Source: Aerosticca soli (GTDB lineage Bacteria; Pseudomonadota; Gammaproteobacteria; Xanthomonadales; Rhodanobacteraceae). From it: DNA of 64,000 nt. Positions 20,360-29,090 of the stretch are shown one piece after another (position 1 is the first letter of the stretch; each line of letters opens with the position of its first letter). The notes below the pieces were generated by a model. It worked only from the letters and a program-made list of their open reading frames with translations. It was not told the DNA's origin and made no database searches. The stretch covers positions 2,403,501 through 2,467,500 of the forward strand of contig NZ_AP018560.1 in NCBI RefSeq assembly GCF_003967035.1, given 5' to 3'. The translations under genes and the position numbers were made by a program.

Positions 20360-21660
20360 GACGAGGCGAGCAGCGCCTCCACCTCGGTCGGCGCCTTGGG
20401 CAGCGCCGCGGTCAACACCTCGTGGCCGTCGGCGGTAACCGCTACGGTGTCCTCGATGCGGATGCCGATGCCACGCCAGCACGCGTCCACGGTGGTGTCC
20501 TCGACGGGCACATAGACGCCGGGCTCGACGGTGAGCACCATGCCCGGCTCGAGCAGGCGGGAGAGACCGCCGAGCTGATAATCGCCGACGTCGTGGACGT
20601 CCAGCCCCAGCCAATGGCCGGTCTTGCCCGGGACGAAGCGCCGCAGGGCGTCGCCGGCAAGCGCGGCCTCCGCTCCGCCCCGCCACAGGCCGAGCGCGCA
20701 CAGCCCCTCGGCCAGCACGCGTCTGGCGGCATGGTAGGCGGCATCGAACGGGCGACCGGGGCGCACCTCGGCCAGGGCCGCGTGCTGGGCCGCCAGCACC
20801 ACTTCGTACAGGGCGCGCTGGGCGCCCTCGTAGCGCCCGCCGACCGGATAACTGCGGCTCAGGTCGCAGGCATAACCGCCCACCTCGGCGCCCGCGTCCA
20901 GCAGCAACAGCGTGCCCTCACGCAGGGGCGTGGCGTCGGCATGATGATGCAGCACGCAGGCATGGGCGCCGGCCGCCACGATCGGCGGGAAGGCCGGCAC
21001 CGCCCCCAGCCTGCGCAGCGCGTAAAGACATTCGGCCTCGACCTCGTATTCGCGCCGTCCCGGCCGCACGGCGCGCAGCGCCGCCCGATGCGCCGCCACC
21101 GTGACGCGCGCGGCCTCGCGCAGCAGCTTCATCTCGGCGCGTGACTTGTAAAGCCGCAGCTCGTTGATGAGCGGGCCGAGCGCCGCAAAGGTTTTGGGCA
21201 CCACGCCGCCGCGCAGTTCGCGCAGACGCCGCATCCAGCCGAGCAGGCGGGCATCGAAGCCACCGTCGCGGCCGAAATGGCAGATCACCCGCGCGCGCTC
21301 TTCCAACATGCCGGGCAGGATCTCGTCGATGTCCTCCAGCGGGAAGGCGTCGTCCATGCCGTACTCGCGTACCGCGCCCTCGGTGCCGACCAGGGGACCG
21401 TGCCAGCGCTCGTAGTCCGGGTCGCGCTCACGGCAGAACAGGACGACCTCGCCATGCACGCGCCCCGGCAGCAGCACCAGCACCGCCTCCGGCTCGGGGA
21501 AGCCGGTCAGGTAGAGGAAATCCGAGTCCTGCCGGTACGGGAAGGCCACGTCGGCGTTGCGCAGGCGCACCGGTGCCGCGGCCAGCAGGATCGCCGCGCC
21601 CTCGCCGGCCATGCACAGCAATTCGCGCCGCCGCCGACGGTATTCCTCGGCCGCGATCAT
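20356..21660 (-). CDS. pepP: Xaa-Pro aminopeptidase PepP
   Basis: M24 metallopeptidase that releases N-terminal residues before proline. Start is ATG 21660, overlapping by one base the stop of the upstream gene (TGATG); this gives 434 residues, near E. coli PepP (441). Ligand motifs: DAGAEVGGYACDLSRSYP, HWLGLDVHDVG, EPGVYVP and GIGIRIEDT. In many gammaproteobacteria ygfB-pepP is followed by ubiH; here ubiH is elsewhere (62718-63944), so the usual pepP-ubiH link is broken. Confidence 0.95.
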   Translation of the reverse strand: MIAAEEYRRRRRELLCMAGEGAAILLAAAPVRLRNADVAFPYRQDSDFLYLTGFPEPEAVLVLLPGRVHGEVVLFCRERDPDYERWHGPLVGTEGAVREYGMDDAFPLEDIDEILPGMLEERARVICHFGRDGGFDARLLGWMRRLRELRGGVVPKTFAALGPLINELRLYKSRAEMKLLREAARVTVAAHRAALRAVRPGRREYEVEAECLYALRRLGAVPAFPPIVAAGAHACVLHHHADATPLREGTLLLLDAGAEVGGYACDLSRSYPVGGRYEGAQRALYEVVLAAQHAALAEVRPGRPFDAAYHAARRVLAEGLCALGLWRGGAEAALAGDALRRFVPGKTGHWLGLDVHDVGDYQLGGLSRLLEPGMVLTVEPGVYVPVEDTTVDACWRGIGIRIEDTVAVTADGHEVLTAALPKAPTEVEALLASS

Positions 21661-22229
21661 CAATGCAGCGTCTTGCTTCCCTGCCGTGCCGCGGCATGGC
21701 ATTCGGCAAACAGCAGCAAGGCGGCCATGCGCACGAATTCGGTGATTTCGATCAGCGCATCCTCGTCCTCGCCCGCCTCGCCGAAATCCAGCTCGGCGGC
21801 GGCGATGGCGCCGAGATCACGCAGGATCTCGCGGGCCTCATCGTCGAGCCCGGCATGCGCCTTCGCGCCGGCGAGACCGAAACCGCCGAGGAAACCGCGG
21901 CACCACGCCACCAGCGCCTCGGCGCGCTCGTCCAGCGGCCGGTCGTCGGCCGGCAACAGCGGCTGGAACCCGAGGTCGCTGTCGGCGAGCTCCCGTTCCA
22001 CCTCGCCGGCCAGGCGCGTGAGCAGTGCCTCGTCGGCCGGCGCGGGCTTGGCCTGTGCTTCCGGCGCCAGTTCCAATGTCGCGAGCAGCGGCTGCCGCCC
22101 CGGCACGCCGCCGCCGGCGATGTAGCCGCTCAGGAGCCCATGGAACTCACTGGCGTCCACACCGACACGCAACCGCCGCAGCGCGGCCTCCAGCGTTTCG
22201 TAATCCACGGGCTCGGCAAAGGAAGGCAT
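21660..22229 (-). CDS. ygfB: UPF0149 / YgfB family protein
   Basis: A 189-residue acidic, helical protein of the UPF0149 family. In P. aeruginosa YgfB modulates AlpA-dependent transcription and beta-lactam tolerance; a general role is not known. Family features: MPSFAEPVDYETLEAALRRL start, FHGLLSGYIAGGG, and WCRGFLGGFGLAG near residue 130. It is immediately upstream of, and overlaps by one base, pepP, and is divergent from the TIGR02449-zapA genes, the standard gammaproteobacterial arrangement. Confidence 0.9.
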   Translation of the reverse strand: MPSFAEPVDYETLEAALRRLRVGVDASEFHGLLSGYIAGGGVPGRQPLLATLELAPEAQAKPAPADEALLTRLAGEVERELADSDLGFQPLLPADDRPLDERAEALVAWCRGFLGGFGLAGAKAHAGLDDEAREILRDLGAIAAAELDFGEAGEDEDALIEITEFVRMAALLLFAECHAAARQGSKTLH

Positions 22230-22310
22230 GCGTGGTGATCCGGATTTTTTGGGGGGAGCCCTCTCAGTTTAAACGCTCGCGTTCTTCGAATCCGCGCCCC
22301 ACCTGCCTGC

Positions 22311-22316
22311 TATAGT
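22311..22316 (+). promoter_or_regulatory. -10-like box directly before the TIGR02449 gene
   Basis: TATAGT ends 9 bases before the ATG at 22326, so transcription would begin within a few bases of the start codon. No clear -35 and no Shine-Dalgarno are visible between, which suggests a leaderless or near-leaderless mRNA. Confidence 0.4.
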
Positions 22317-22325
22317 TTCGCCGCC

Positions 22326-22550
22326 ATGAGCACACCCCGCCTCGAGCGCGAACTGGAACGGCTCAACCAGCGCATCGACCGTCTGCTGGAGGCCTTGCGG
22401 CGCCTGGCGGAGGAGAACCGCAGCCTGCGGCACAGCCAGGAGCAGCTGGCCAACGAGCGCGCCGGCCTCTTGGCCCGCAACGAGCAGGCGCGCTGCCGCG
22501 TGGAGGCGATGATCCAGCGCCTTCGCTCGCTGGAGAACAACCCGCCATGA
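22326..22550 (+). CDS. TIGR02449 family coiled-coil protein
   Basis: A 74-residue, almost entirely alpha-helical protein with leucine heptads from residue 6 to about 68. Its size and its position just before zapA match the TIGR02449 family found upstream of zapA in many gammaproteobacteria. It resembles ZapB-type coiled coils, so a role with ZapA at the division ring is plausible but not shown. It overlaps zapA by 4 bases. No Shine-Dalgarno precedes the ATG. Confidence 0.85.
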   Translation: MSTPRLERELERLNQRIDRLLEALRRLAEENRSLRHSQEQLANERAGLLARNEQARCRVEAMIQRLRSLENNPP

Positions 22551-22858
22551 GCTCGAACGACAGCATTCCGGTGGCCCTGCGGCTGGCCGAGCGCGAGTTC
22601 CTGATCGCCTGCGCGCCGGAAGAACGCGACGGCCTGCTGGAGGCGGCCGATTTCCTCGACCGCAAGATGCGCGAGCTGCGCGCCCATGCCAAATCGCCCG
22701 GTTTCGACCGCCTGGCCGTGCTCGCGGCGATCAGCATCGCCCACGAATGCCTGGCCTTGCGCCGGCAGAACGCCGCCGCCGAGGAAGCTGCCGCCGAACG
22801 GCTGCACGCCCTCAGCCTGCGGCTGGACGCCGCGCTCGAGGCCCACACCGGGCGCTGA
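22547..22858 (+). CDS. zapA: Cell division protein ZapA
   Basis: Promotes FtsZ protofilament bundling at the division ring. The 103-residue product has the ZapA fold: N-terminal beta strand (IPVALRLAEREFLIAC), the R-E-L/LAVLAAISIAHECL helix and a C-terminal coiled coil. The ATG overlaps the stop of the TIGR02449 gene (ATGA). It is followed directly by the 6S RNA gene and fau, as in E. coli and Xanthomonas. Confidence 0.94.
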   Translation: MSSNDSIPVALRLAEREFLIACAPEERDGLLEAADFLDRKMRELRAHAKSPGFDRLAVLAAISIAHECLALRRQNAAAEEAAAERLHALSLRLDAALEAHTGR

Positions 22859-22864
22859 CGGCGA

Positions 22865-22894
22865 TTGGCATCCATCCGGGGTGCGGGCTAAAAT
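22865..22894 (+). promoter_or_regulatory. Sigma70 promoter of 6S RNA
   Basis: TTGGCA (22865-22870) and TAAAAT (22889-22894) are spaced by 18 bases, 5/6 matches each, and place the start at about 22901, exactly where the 6S closing stem begins. Confidence 0.75.
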
Positions 22895-22900
22895 GGCCTC

Positions 22901-23092
22901 GGCGTTTTCTGCGATGTACGCCAGCCCGCTCCTACATATTGCCTTGTTCCTATATACGGCCCCGGGTCGGCGTTTCATCGGCTGTTGTGCATGTCCGCCT
23001 TCGAGCGGAAAGCCTCGAGGCCATGATCGCCCTCCCACCTGATCCTCGTGGATCAAGGTCGTCGGGCGGGCAGCGGCATCGCGGTTGACGCC
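22901..23092 (+). ncRNA. ssrS: 6S RNA
   Basis: Small RNA that mimics an open promoter and sequesters sigma70 RNA polymerase in stationary phase. The segment lies between zapA and fau, its conserved site. The ends pair: 22901-22905 (GGCGT) with 23088-23092 (ACGCC), and CTGCGATG (22909-22916) with CATCGCGG (23077-23084). A terminal hairpin is formed by TGATCC/GGATCA around 23040-23056, and a small hairpin with loop TTCGA (near 23000) lies on the other side of the presumed central bubble. About 192 nucleotides, similar to E. coli 6S (about 184). The exact 3' end is approximate. Confidence 0.85.
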
Positions 23093-23169
23093 ACCTTTTT
23101 CTCGGCCCGCCCCTTGCGGCGCGGTCGCCTCGCCCGCGCCCACTGTGCGGATCGACTTCGAGGAGCCCC

Positions 23170-23775
23170 GTGGATACCGCCCGCCGCCGCGAACTGCGAC
23201 TCGAGCTTGCCGCGCGCCGCCGGGCCTTGGGCCCCGCCGAGCGCATCGCCGCCGCGCAGGGTCTGCGGCGCAGCCTCGAGCAGCTGCCCGAGTATCACAC
23301 CGACGAGCGCATCGCCGGCTACTGGGCCCACGACGGCGAGTTGCCGCTCAACCTGGTCATCCCGCCGTTGATCGCGCGTGGCCAGCGCTTCCTGTTGCCG
23401 ATGCTGACCGCCGAACGCAGCCTGCGCTTCGCGCCCTGGCAACCGGGTGATCCGGTCGCGCCCAACCGGCACGGCATCCCCGAACCGGTGGCGCCGCGCG
23501 AATGGTTCGCGCCGTTCCAGCTCGATCTGGTGCTGGTGCCCTTGCTTGCCTTCGATCGCCGCGGCCGCCGCCTGGGTACCGGCGGCGGCTATTACGATCG
23601 CAGCTTCGCCTTTCTCAACGAGCAGCCACGGCCCGCCGAGCCGCTGCTGGTCGGCGTGGGCTACGCCTTCCAGGAGCTGCCCGACATCGAGGCGGCCGAC
23701 TGGGACGTGCCGCTCGACTACGTCGCCACCGACCGCGAACTCATCGACTGCCACGCCGCCGCGAGCCGCCCATGA
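23170..23775 (+). CDS. fau: 5-formyltetrahydrofolate cyclo-ligase
   Basis: ATP-dependent conversion of 5-formyl-THF to 5,10-methenyl-THF in one-carbon metabolism. The 201-residue protein starts at a GTG with AGGAG five bases before it. Motifs: RRRALGPAER near the N-terminus, the NRHGIPEP turn, and the nucleotide/folate signature GRRLGTGGGYYDR (residues about 134-146). It follows 6S RNA with about 80 bases between, as in E. coli ssrS-fau (ygfA), so it is probably cotranscribed with the 6S precursor. Confidence 0.95.
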   Translation: MDTARRRELRLELAARRRALGPAERIAAAQGLRRSLEQLPEYHTDERIAGYWAHDGELPLNLVIPPLIARGQRFLLPMLTAERSLRFAPWQPGDPVAPNRHGIPEPVAPREWFAPFQLDLVLVPLLAFDRRGRRLGTGGGYYDRSFAFLNEQPRPAEPLLVGVGYAFQELPDIEAADWDVPLDYVATDRELIDCHAAASRP

Positions 23776-24221
23776 AGTATTGGCTGATGAAGTCCGAGCC
23801 GACGGCGTTTTCCATCGACGATCTCGCGCGGCGCGGCACCGAGCCCTGGGACGGCGTGCGCAATTACCAGGCGCGCAACTACCTGCGCCAGATGCGCGTG
23901 GGCGATCAGGCCTTCTTCTACCATTCCAACTGCGCCGAACCGGCCATCGTCGGCCTGGTCGAGGTGGTGACGGAGGCTTATCCGGACCCCAGCCAGTTCG
24001 ATCCGGACAGCCCGTATTTCGATCCGAAGAGCTCGCGCGAGGCCCCGCGCTGGTCGCTGGTGGAGGTGCGCTTTGAGCGCAAGCTCGCCCGCCCGATCAC
24101 CCTGCGCGAACTCAAGGCCGACCCTGCCCTGGCCGGGCTCGCCCTGCTGCAGCGGGGCCACCGGCTTTCAGTGATGCCGGTCACGCCGGCGCAATGGCGG
24201 CATATCCTTGCCCTCGAATGA
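23772..24221 (+). CDS. EVE domain-containing protein
   Basis: A 149-residue single-domain protein of the EVE (PUA-like) superfamily; eukaryotic relatives (THYN1) bind modified bases, and in bacteria EVE domains are linked to modified DNA or RNA recognition. Signatures: KYWLMKSEP at the start, [11 protein letters not shown] and the aromatic-rich cage region FFYHSN. The ATG overlaps the fau stop by 4 bases, and its own stop overlaps a possible rpiA ATG. The biological target here is unknown; the fau-EVE pairing is common in proteobacteria. Confidence 0.92.
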   Translation: MKYWLMKSEPTAFSIDDLARRGTEPWDGVRNYQARNYLRQMRVGDQAFFYHSNCAEPAIVGLVEVVTEAYPDPSQFDPDSPYFDPKSSREAPRWSLVEVRFERKLARPITLRELKADPALAGLALLQRGHRLSVMPVTPAQWRHILALE

Positions 24222-24241
24222 CCCTGCCTTCCGGTGACCGC

Positions 24242-24898
24242 ATGACCGACGCCAGCAATAATGCCGCCGCCCAGAAACGCCAGGCCGCCGAGGCCGCCCT
24301 TGGCTTCGTCGAGGACGGCATGGTGGTGGGGGTCGGTACCGGCTCCACCGTGGCCTTCTTCATCGATGCGCTGGCCGGCATCCGCCATCGCATCCGCGGC
24401 GCCGTCTCCAGTTCCGAGCGCAGCGCGCAGCTGCTGCGCGAGCGCGGCATCGAGGTGTTCGATCTCAACAGCGCCGGGCCGCTGCCGCTTTACGTGGACG
24501 GCGCGGACGAATGCGATCCGCAGCGCCGACTGATCAAGGGCGGCGGCGGCGCCCTCACCGGCGAGAAGATCATCGCCGAGGCGAGCCGAACCTTCGTGTG
24601 CATCATCGACGAGTCCAAGGAAGTCGACGTGCTCGGCCGTTTTCCGTTGCCGATCGAGGTCATCCCGATGGCGCGCAGCCTGGTCGGCCGCGAGATCGTC
24701 AAACGCGGCGGCCAGCCGGTGTGGCGCGAGGGCACCGTCACCGATTACGGCAACTGGATCATCGACGTGCATGGCTGGCGCATCACCGATCCGGTGGCGC
24801 TGGAACGCGAGCTCAACCAGATTCCGGGCATCGTCACCGTCGGTCTGTTCGCGCGTCGTCCGGCCGACGTGGTGCTGGTCGGAAACCGCCGGCGATGA
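24242..24898 (+). CDS. rpiA: Ribose-5-phosphate isomerase A
   Basis: Interconverts ribose-5-P and ribulose-5-P in the pentose phosphate pathway. Start at ATG 24242 gives 218 residues and aligns with E. coli RpiA (219); an in-frame ATG at 24218 overlapping the EVE gene stop is possible. Motifs: [16 protein letters not shown] (substrate phosphate loop), DGADECD (catalytic Asp pair), and [11 protein letters not shown]. It is in the same run as fau and the EVE gene. Confidence 0.97.
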   Translation: MTDASNNAAAQKRQAAEAALGFVEDGMVVGVGTGSTVAFFIDALAGIRHRIRGAVSSSERSAQLLRERGIEVFDLNSAGPLPLYVDGADECDPQRRLIKGGGGALTGEKIIAEASRTFVCIIDESKEVDVLGRFPLPIEVIPMARSLVGREIVKRGGQPVWREGTVTDYGNWIIDVHGWRITDPVALERELNQIPGIVTVGLFARRPADVVLVGNRRR

Positions 24899-24947
24899 GC
24901 GCACGCCGCGCGCACGGAAGGATCGGCAACCCCGCGCCGGGCCGCGC

Positions 24948-26588
24948 ATGGCCTCGATAGAAATCGTGCTGGTGATGCTGCTGGCCCTCGTCGCCAGCGG
25001 CTACCTGGTGCGCATGCTGCCCTTCGCGCTGCCGCTGCCGCTGATGCAGATCGCGCTCGGCGCACTGATCGCGGCGCTGGGCGGCCGCAGCGTCCAGCTC
25101 GAGCCGGACGTCTTCTTCCTGCTGTTCCTGCCGCCGCTGTTGTTTCTGGACGGCTGGCGCATCCCCAAGGAAGGGCTGTTCGGCGACCGCGGCCTGATCC
25201 TGCAGCTCGCCTTCGGCCTGGTGCTGTTCACCGTGCTCGGCGCCGGCTTCCTCATCCACTGGATGATCCCGGCCATGCCATTGCCCGTGGCCTTCGCCCT
25301 GGCCGCGATCATCTCGCCGACCGACCCCGTCGCGGTATCGGCGATCGCCGCCCGGGTGCCGATTCCGAAACGGCTGATGCACATCCTGGAGGGCGAGTCG
25401 CTGTTCAACGACGCCTCCGGCTTGGTCTGCTTCCGCTTCGCGGTGGCGGCGGCGCTGACCGGCGGCTTCTCGCTGGTTTCCGCATCGCTGACCTTTCTCT
25501 GGGTGGCGCTCGCCGGCGCGGCGGTCGGCGTCGGCGTCACCTGGGGCGCCAGTCTCGCGCAGCGCTGGCTATCGCGCCGCTTCGGCGAGGAGAGCGGCTC
25601 GTCGATCCTGGTCAGCCTGCTGATACCGTTCGGCGCCTACCTGCTGGCCGAGCACCTCCATGCCTCGGGCATCCTCGCCGCGGTGGCGGCCGGCGTCAGC
25701 ATGAGCTTCGTCGAACTCAGCGGCAGGGCACTGGCGACCACCCGGGTACATCGCGCGGTGGTCTGGGATACCTTGCAGTTCGCGCTGAACGGCCTGGTCT
25801 TCGTGCTGCTCGGCGAGCAGTTGCCCGGCATCGTGCGCGACGCCTACATCGCGCTGAAGGAAAGCGGCCGCCACAGCCCATGGTGGTTGCTGCTGTACGT
25901 GCTGGCCATCAATCTCGCCCTGGCCCTGCTGCGCCTGCTGTGGGTCTGGACCACGATGCACTGGAACCTGTTCCGCTCGCGCCGGCGCGGCGAAAAGGTC
26001 GAGCGACCGCCGTGGCGTCTGGTGATCGCCACCTCGCTCGCCGGCGTACGCGGCGCGGTCACCCTGGCCGGCGTACTCACCCTGCCGCTGACCCTGCCGC
26101 AGGGCGCGCCGTTCCCGGCGCGCAACCTGGCGATCTTCCTGGCCGCGGCGGTGATCCTGGTCTCCCTCATCGCCGCCAGCATCGGCCTGCCCTATCTCCT
26201 TGAGGGCCTGCAGATTCCGGAAGAACCCAGCGAGCGGCGCGAGATCGAACTGGCACGACGGGAGGCGGCGGCCAAGGCGATCGCGGCGATCGAACAGGCC
26301 CAGCACACCCTGGCCGAGAAAAACCCTGCCGATGCCGACCTCTACACCAATGCGGCCAGCCGGGTGATGAGCAGCTATCAGCGCCGCCTCGGCGGCGGCA
26401 AATCCGGCGGGGACATCCATGCCGAGGAACTGCGCAAGGCCGACGCCGCGGAAATCGCCCTGCGACTTGCCGCCCTGCAGGCCGAACGGCAGGAAATCTT
26501 CCGCCTGGCCAGGCAACGGCGCATTTCCGACGAAACCGCACGCCGACTCGTCCGCGAAATCGATCTGCTCGAAGAGCGCTACCGTTGA
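24948..26588 (+). CDS. CPA1 family Na+/H+ antiporter
   Basis: Inner-membrane cation/proton antiporter for pH and sodium homeostasis. The 546-residue protein has about twelve hydrophobic segments (to about residue 415), with the ion-site motif SPTDPVAVSAI (D126) and GESLFNDASGLV (N154, D155). The last 130 residues form a charged, helical cytoplasmic tail with likely coiled coil (RREIELARREAAAKAIAAIE region). The FNDASG variant of the usual FNDGTG is noted. It starts 49 bases after rpiA. Resembles YjcE/NhaP types; the exact subfamily is not assigned. Confidence 0.88.
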   Translation: MASIEIVLVMLLALVASGYLVRMLPFALPLPLMQIALGALIAALGGRSVQLEPDVFFLLFLPPLLFLDGWRIPKEGLFGDRGLILQLAFGLVLFTVLGAGFLIHWMIPAMPLPVAFALAAIISPTDPVAVSAIAARVPIPKRLMHILEGESLFNDASGLVCFRFAVAAALTGGFSLVSASLTFLWVALAGAAVGVGVTWGASLAQRWLSRRFGEESGSSILVSLLIPFGAYLLAEHLHASGILAAVAAGVSMSFVELSGRALATTRVHRAVVWDTLQFALNGLVFVLLGEQLPGIVRDAYIALKESGRHSPWWLLLYVLAINLALALLRLLWVWTTMHWNLFRSRRRGEKVERPPWRLVIATSLAGVRGAVTLAGVLTLPLTLPQGAPFPARNLAIFLAAAVILVSLIAASIGLPYLLEGLQIPEEPSERREIELARREAAAKAIAAIEQAQHTLAEKNPADADLYTNAASRVMSSYQRRLGGGKSGGDIHAEELRKADAAEIALRLAALQAERQEIFRLARQRRISDETARRLVREIDLLEERYR

Positions 26589-26714
26589 CGAGAGATGCCC
26601 GGCAGACGCCGGCCTTTGCATCCACGGCAGCGCCGATGATGAAAACCCTCCCGCGGTCGATGGCCCAACCGATGCAGGGCGCCGCCGGCTGCTCGGAATC
26701 GAGTCGTCCCTGCA

Positions 26715-26751
26715 ACAAATAAGAAGCCCCGCAGATCGCTCGGCGGGGCTT
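26715..26751 (-). terminator. Rho-independent terminator after tRNA-Gln
   Basis: A perfect 9-base stem (26743-26751 with 26724-26732) followed on the minus strand by TTCTTATTT. It ends the rplM-rpsI-tRNA-Gln transcript; on the plus strand the stem may also terminate the antiporter gene. Confidence 0.85.
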
Positions 26752-26758
26752 TGAGATT

Positions 26759-26832
26759 TGGCTGGGAGACTAGGATTCGAACCTAGATAAACGGAGTCAG
26801 AGTCCGTTGTCCTACCATTAGACGATCTCCCA
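26759..26832 (-). tRNA. tRNA-Gln (anticodon CTG)
   Basis: Minus-strand cloverleaf of 74 bases with encoded CCA. Acceptor TGGGAGA/TCTCCCA, D arm GTCTAATGGTAGGAC, anticodon stem ACGGA/TCCGT around the loop CTCTGAC (anticodon CTG, reads CAG), T arm CTAGG-TTCGAAT-CCTAG, discriminator G, then CCA. It follows rpsI by about 50 bases in the same direction and is followed by a terminator. Confidence 0.97.
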
Positions 26833-26882
26833 ACGAAGCGGCAGGCGCTTGCACATTCTAACCGTGCAAAGGCCTCGGGTGA

Positions 26883-27275
26883 TCAACGCTTGGAGAACTG
26901 GGTGGCGCGACGGGCCTTGTGCAGACCGACCTTCTTGCGCTCGACCTCGCGGGCGTCGCGGGTGATGAAGCCGGCCTTGCGCAGCGGCGCCTTGAGCGTC
27001 TCGTCGTACTCGACCAGCGCGCGGGCGATGCCGAGCCGGATCGCGCCGGCCTGGCCGGTGATGCCGCCGCCGGCGACGGTGACCTTGATGTCGAACTTCT
27101 CGCTGCTCTGGGTCAGTTCGAGCGGCTGGCGCACGATCATGCGCGAGGTCTCGCGGCCGAAGAACTGGTCGAGCGGCTTGCCGTTCACCTCGATCGCGCC
27201 GCTGCCCTTGCGCAGGAAGACGCGGGCGGCGGAGGTCTTGCGGCGGCCGGTGCCGTAGTTCTGCTGGATTGCCAT
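26883..27275 (-). CDS. rpsI: 30S ribosomal protein S9
   Basis: Ribosomal protein of the small-subunit head whose C-terminal tail contacts P-site tRNA. 130 residues, starting [20 protein letters not shown] and ending [11 protein letters not shown], both diagnostic. It follows rplM by 67 bases, the universal rplM-rpsI pair. Confidence 0.99.
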   Translation of the reverse strand: MAIQQNYGTGRRKTSAARVFLRKGSGAIEVNGKPLDQFFGRETSRMIVRQPLELTQSSEKFDIKVTVAGGGITGQAGAIRLGIARALVEYDETLKAPLRKAGFITRDAREVERKKVGLHKARRATQFSKR

Positions 27276-27342
27276 AGGTTTTCCGGTTGCTTATTTCGAA
27301 GACGCGGCTTGGATGCAGCCGCTTTCAGTCACATCGTGCGGA

Positions 27343-27771
27343 TCAGACGTCCAGCGGCTGCGGCTGCTGCGCCGCGTGCGGATGCTCGGCGCCGGCATAG
27401 ACCTTGAGCTTGCTGTACATCGCCCGCCCCAGCGGATTCTTCGGCAGCATGCCCTTGACCGCGATCTCGATGACGCGTTCCGGGTGCGTGGCCAAAAGAT
27501 CCTTGAGCGAGGTCGTCTTCAGGTTGCCGACGTGGCCGGTGAAACGGTGGTACTGCTTGTCATCCAGCTTGCGGCCGGTGACCGCCACCTGCTGCGCGTT
27601 GATGACGACGATGTAATCGCCGGTATCGACATGCGGGGTGAATTCGGGCTTGTGCTTGCCGCGCAGGCGGCGGGCGATCTCGGTGGCGAGCCGGCCGAGC
27701 GTCTTGCCCGCGGCGTCGACCACATACCAGTCGCGCTTGACGCTTTCCGGCTTGGCGCTGAACGTTTTCAT
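27343..27771 (-). CDS. rplM: 50S ribosomal protein L13
   Basis: Early-assembly protein of the large subunit. 142 residues beginning [29 protein letters not shown] and [15 protein letters not shown] are classic L13 signatures. It is the first gene of the rplM-rpsI unit and is divergent from the Fe-S protein gene across about 130 bases containing a candidate promoter and a small palindrome. Confidence 0.99.
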   Translation of the reverse strand: MKTFSAKPESVKRDWYVVDAAGKTLGRLATEIARRLRGKHKPEFTPHVDTGDYIVVINAQQVAVTGRKLDDKQYHRFTGHVGNLKTTSLKDLLATHPERVIEIAVKGMLPKNPLGRAMYSKLKVYAGAEHPHAAQQPQPLDV

Positions 27772-27833
27772 GCGTGGATACCTAGTCTGCCGCCGCGTTG
27801 GCGGTGGGCAAAAGCGTGGAATAAAGGCGCGAG

Positions 27834-27863
27834 AGCATAGCCGAAGCCCGCTCCATCGCGCAA
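27834..27863 (-). promoter_or_regulatory. Predicted promoter of rplM-rpsI
   Basis: Minus-strand TTGCGC (27863-27858) and TATGCT (27839-27834) with an 18-base spacer, giving a leader of roughly 55 bases before rplM. A perfect 8-base inverted repeat with a 4-base loop (27864-27883) abuts the -35 side. Confidence 0.45.
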
Positions 27864-27902
27864 GAACCGCCGCTCGGCGGTTCGCGGGCCGGCAATGTTA
27901 GC

Positions 27903-29090
27903 ATGGCCGGCATGGCGCCTGAAAAGCCCCTCGCCGCCTCGATCGTCGCGCTCGCCGACCAGTGCGTGCAGTGCGGATTGTGCCTGCCGGTCTGCCCGAC
28001 CTATGCGCTGGATGCGCGCGAGACCGAATCCCCGCGCGGGCGCATCGCCCTGGCGCGGGCCGCCGCGACCGGTGAGCTTGCGATCACGGCCGACAACCGC
28101 CTGCCGCTCGATCATTGCCTCGGTTGCCTGGCCTGCGAACGGGTCTGTCCGGCGCAGGTGCGCTACGACGCACTCCTGCTTCAAACCCGTGCCCTGCTGG
28201 GTCCTTCACCGCGCCGGCCGCATCGCCTGCTCGCCCTGCTCAAGCACCCGCGCCTGCTGCGTTTGCTGCGGCGAAGCCTGGGCCGTTGGCGCCCCCCGGC
28301 CATGCTGCGAAAATACCTGCCCTCGTCGGTTCTGCGCGCGGCGCTGGACCTCGTGCCGCGTCAGCCGCCCGGCAAACCGCTGCGTACGCGCCGCGTCGCG
28401 GCGGCCCGGGTGGCGATCTTTCCCGGCTGCGTGGCGAGCGTGGAGGATGCCGATGCGCAGCGCGCCCTGTGGACACTGCTGCAGTCCTGCGGCATCGCGG
28501 CGAGCGTGCTGCCGGCCTTGTGCTGCGGCGCCCTGGACGCCCACGACGGCGACGCCGCGCACGCCGAAGCCGCCGCCGAACGGGTCCGCCGGGCCTGGCG
28601 CGCGAGCGGCGCCAGCGAGCTGATCTGCATCACGCCGGGGTGCCTCGACACGCTGCGCGCCGCCTTGCCGGACGTGCCGGTGAACGACGGCTGGGCGCTC
28701 CTGGCCGCACACGCCGGACACTGGCGCCTGCGCCCGCTGCATGCGCGGGTGATGCTGCACGTGCCCTGTACGCAACGCCATGTCGCGCGCAGCGACGCCG
28801 CCATGCGCGCCCTGCTGGAACGCATCCCCGGGCTTTCGATCGAGACGCTCGGCACCCACACCTGCTGCGGCGCCGCCGGCAGCCACGTGCTCACCTTCCC
28901 CGAGCGCGCCGCGCAGCTGCGCGCACCGTTGCGCCGGCAACTGGCCGAGCGCGCGCCGGCACTGCTGTTGTCCTCCAACATCGGCTGCCGTCTGCATCTC
29001 GGCGCCGGCGACGCGGCCCTGCCGCCTTCGCTGCATCCGCTGACCCTGCTCGCCCGACAGCTGGAACCATCGCCCGGAGTCCGCCCATGA
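27903..29090 (+). CDS. GlcF-like (Fe-S)-binding oxidoreductase subunit
   Basis: A 395-residue protein with two N-terminal 4Fe-4S ferredoxin motifs (C21, C24, C27, C31 and C72, C75, C78, C82) and two C-terminal CCG cysteine-rich domains (CCG at 207-209 and 321-323). This is the layout of GlcF, the iron-sulfur subunit of glycolate oxidase, and related heterodisulfide-reductase-type electron carriers. No glcD or glcE flavoprotein partner lies nearby; the next gene is coq7, overlapping by 4 bases. It could deliver electrons from an unlinked 2-hydroxyacid dehydrogenase to the quinone pool. An ATG at 27912 is an alternative start. Confidence 0.85.
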   Translation: MAGMAPEKPLAASIVALADQCVQCGLCLPVCPTYALDARETESPRGRIALARAAATGELAITADNRLPLDHCLGCLACERVCPAQVRYDALLLQTRALLGPSPRRPHRLLALLKHPRLLRLLRRSLGRWRPPAMLRKYLPSSVLRAALDLVPRQPPGKPLRTRRVAAARVAIFPGCVASVEDADAQRALWTLLQSCGIAASVLPALCCGALDAHDGDAAHAEAAAERVRRAWRASGASELICITPGCLDTLRAALPDVPVNDGWALLAAHAGHWRLRPLHARVMLHVPCTQRHVARSDAAMRALLERIPGLSIETLGTHTCCGAAGSHVLTFPERAAQLRAPLRRQLAERAPALLLSSNIGCRLHLGAGDAALPPSLHPLTLLARQLEPSPGVRP

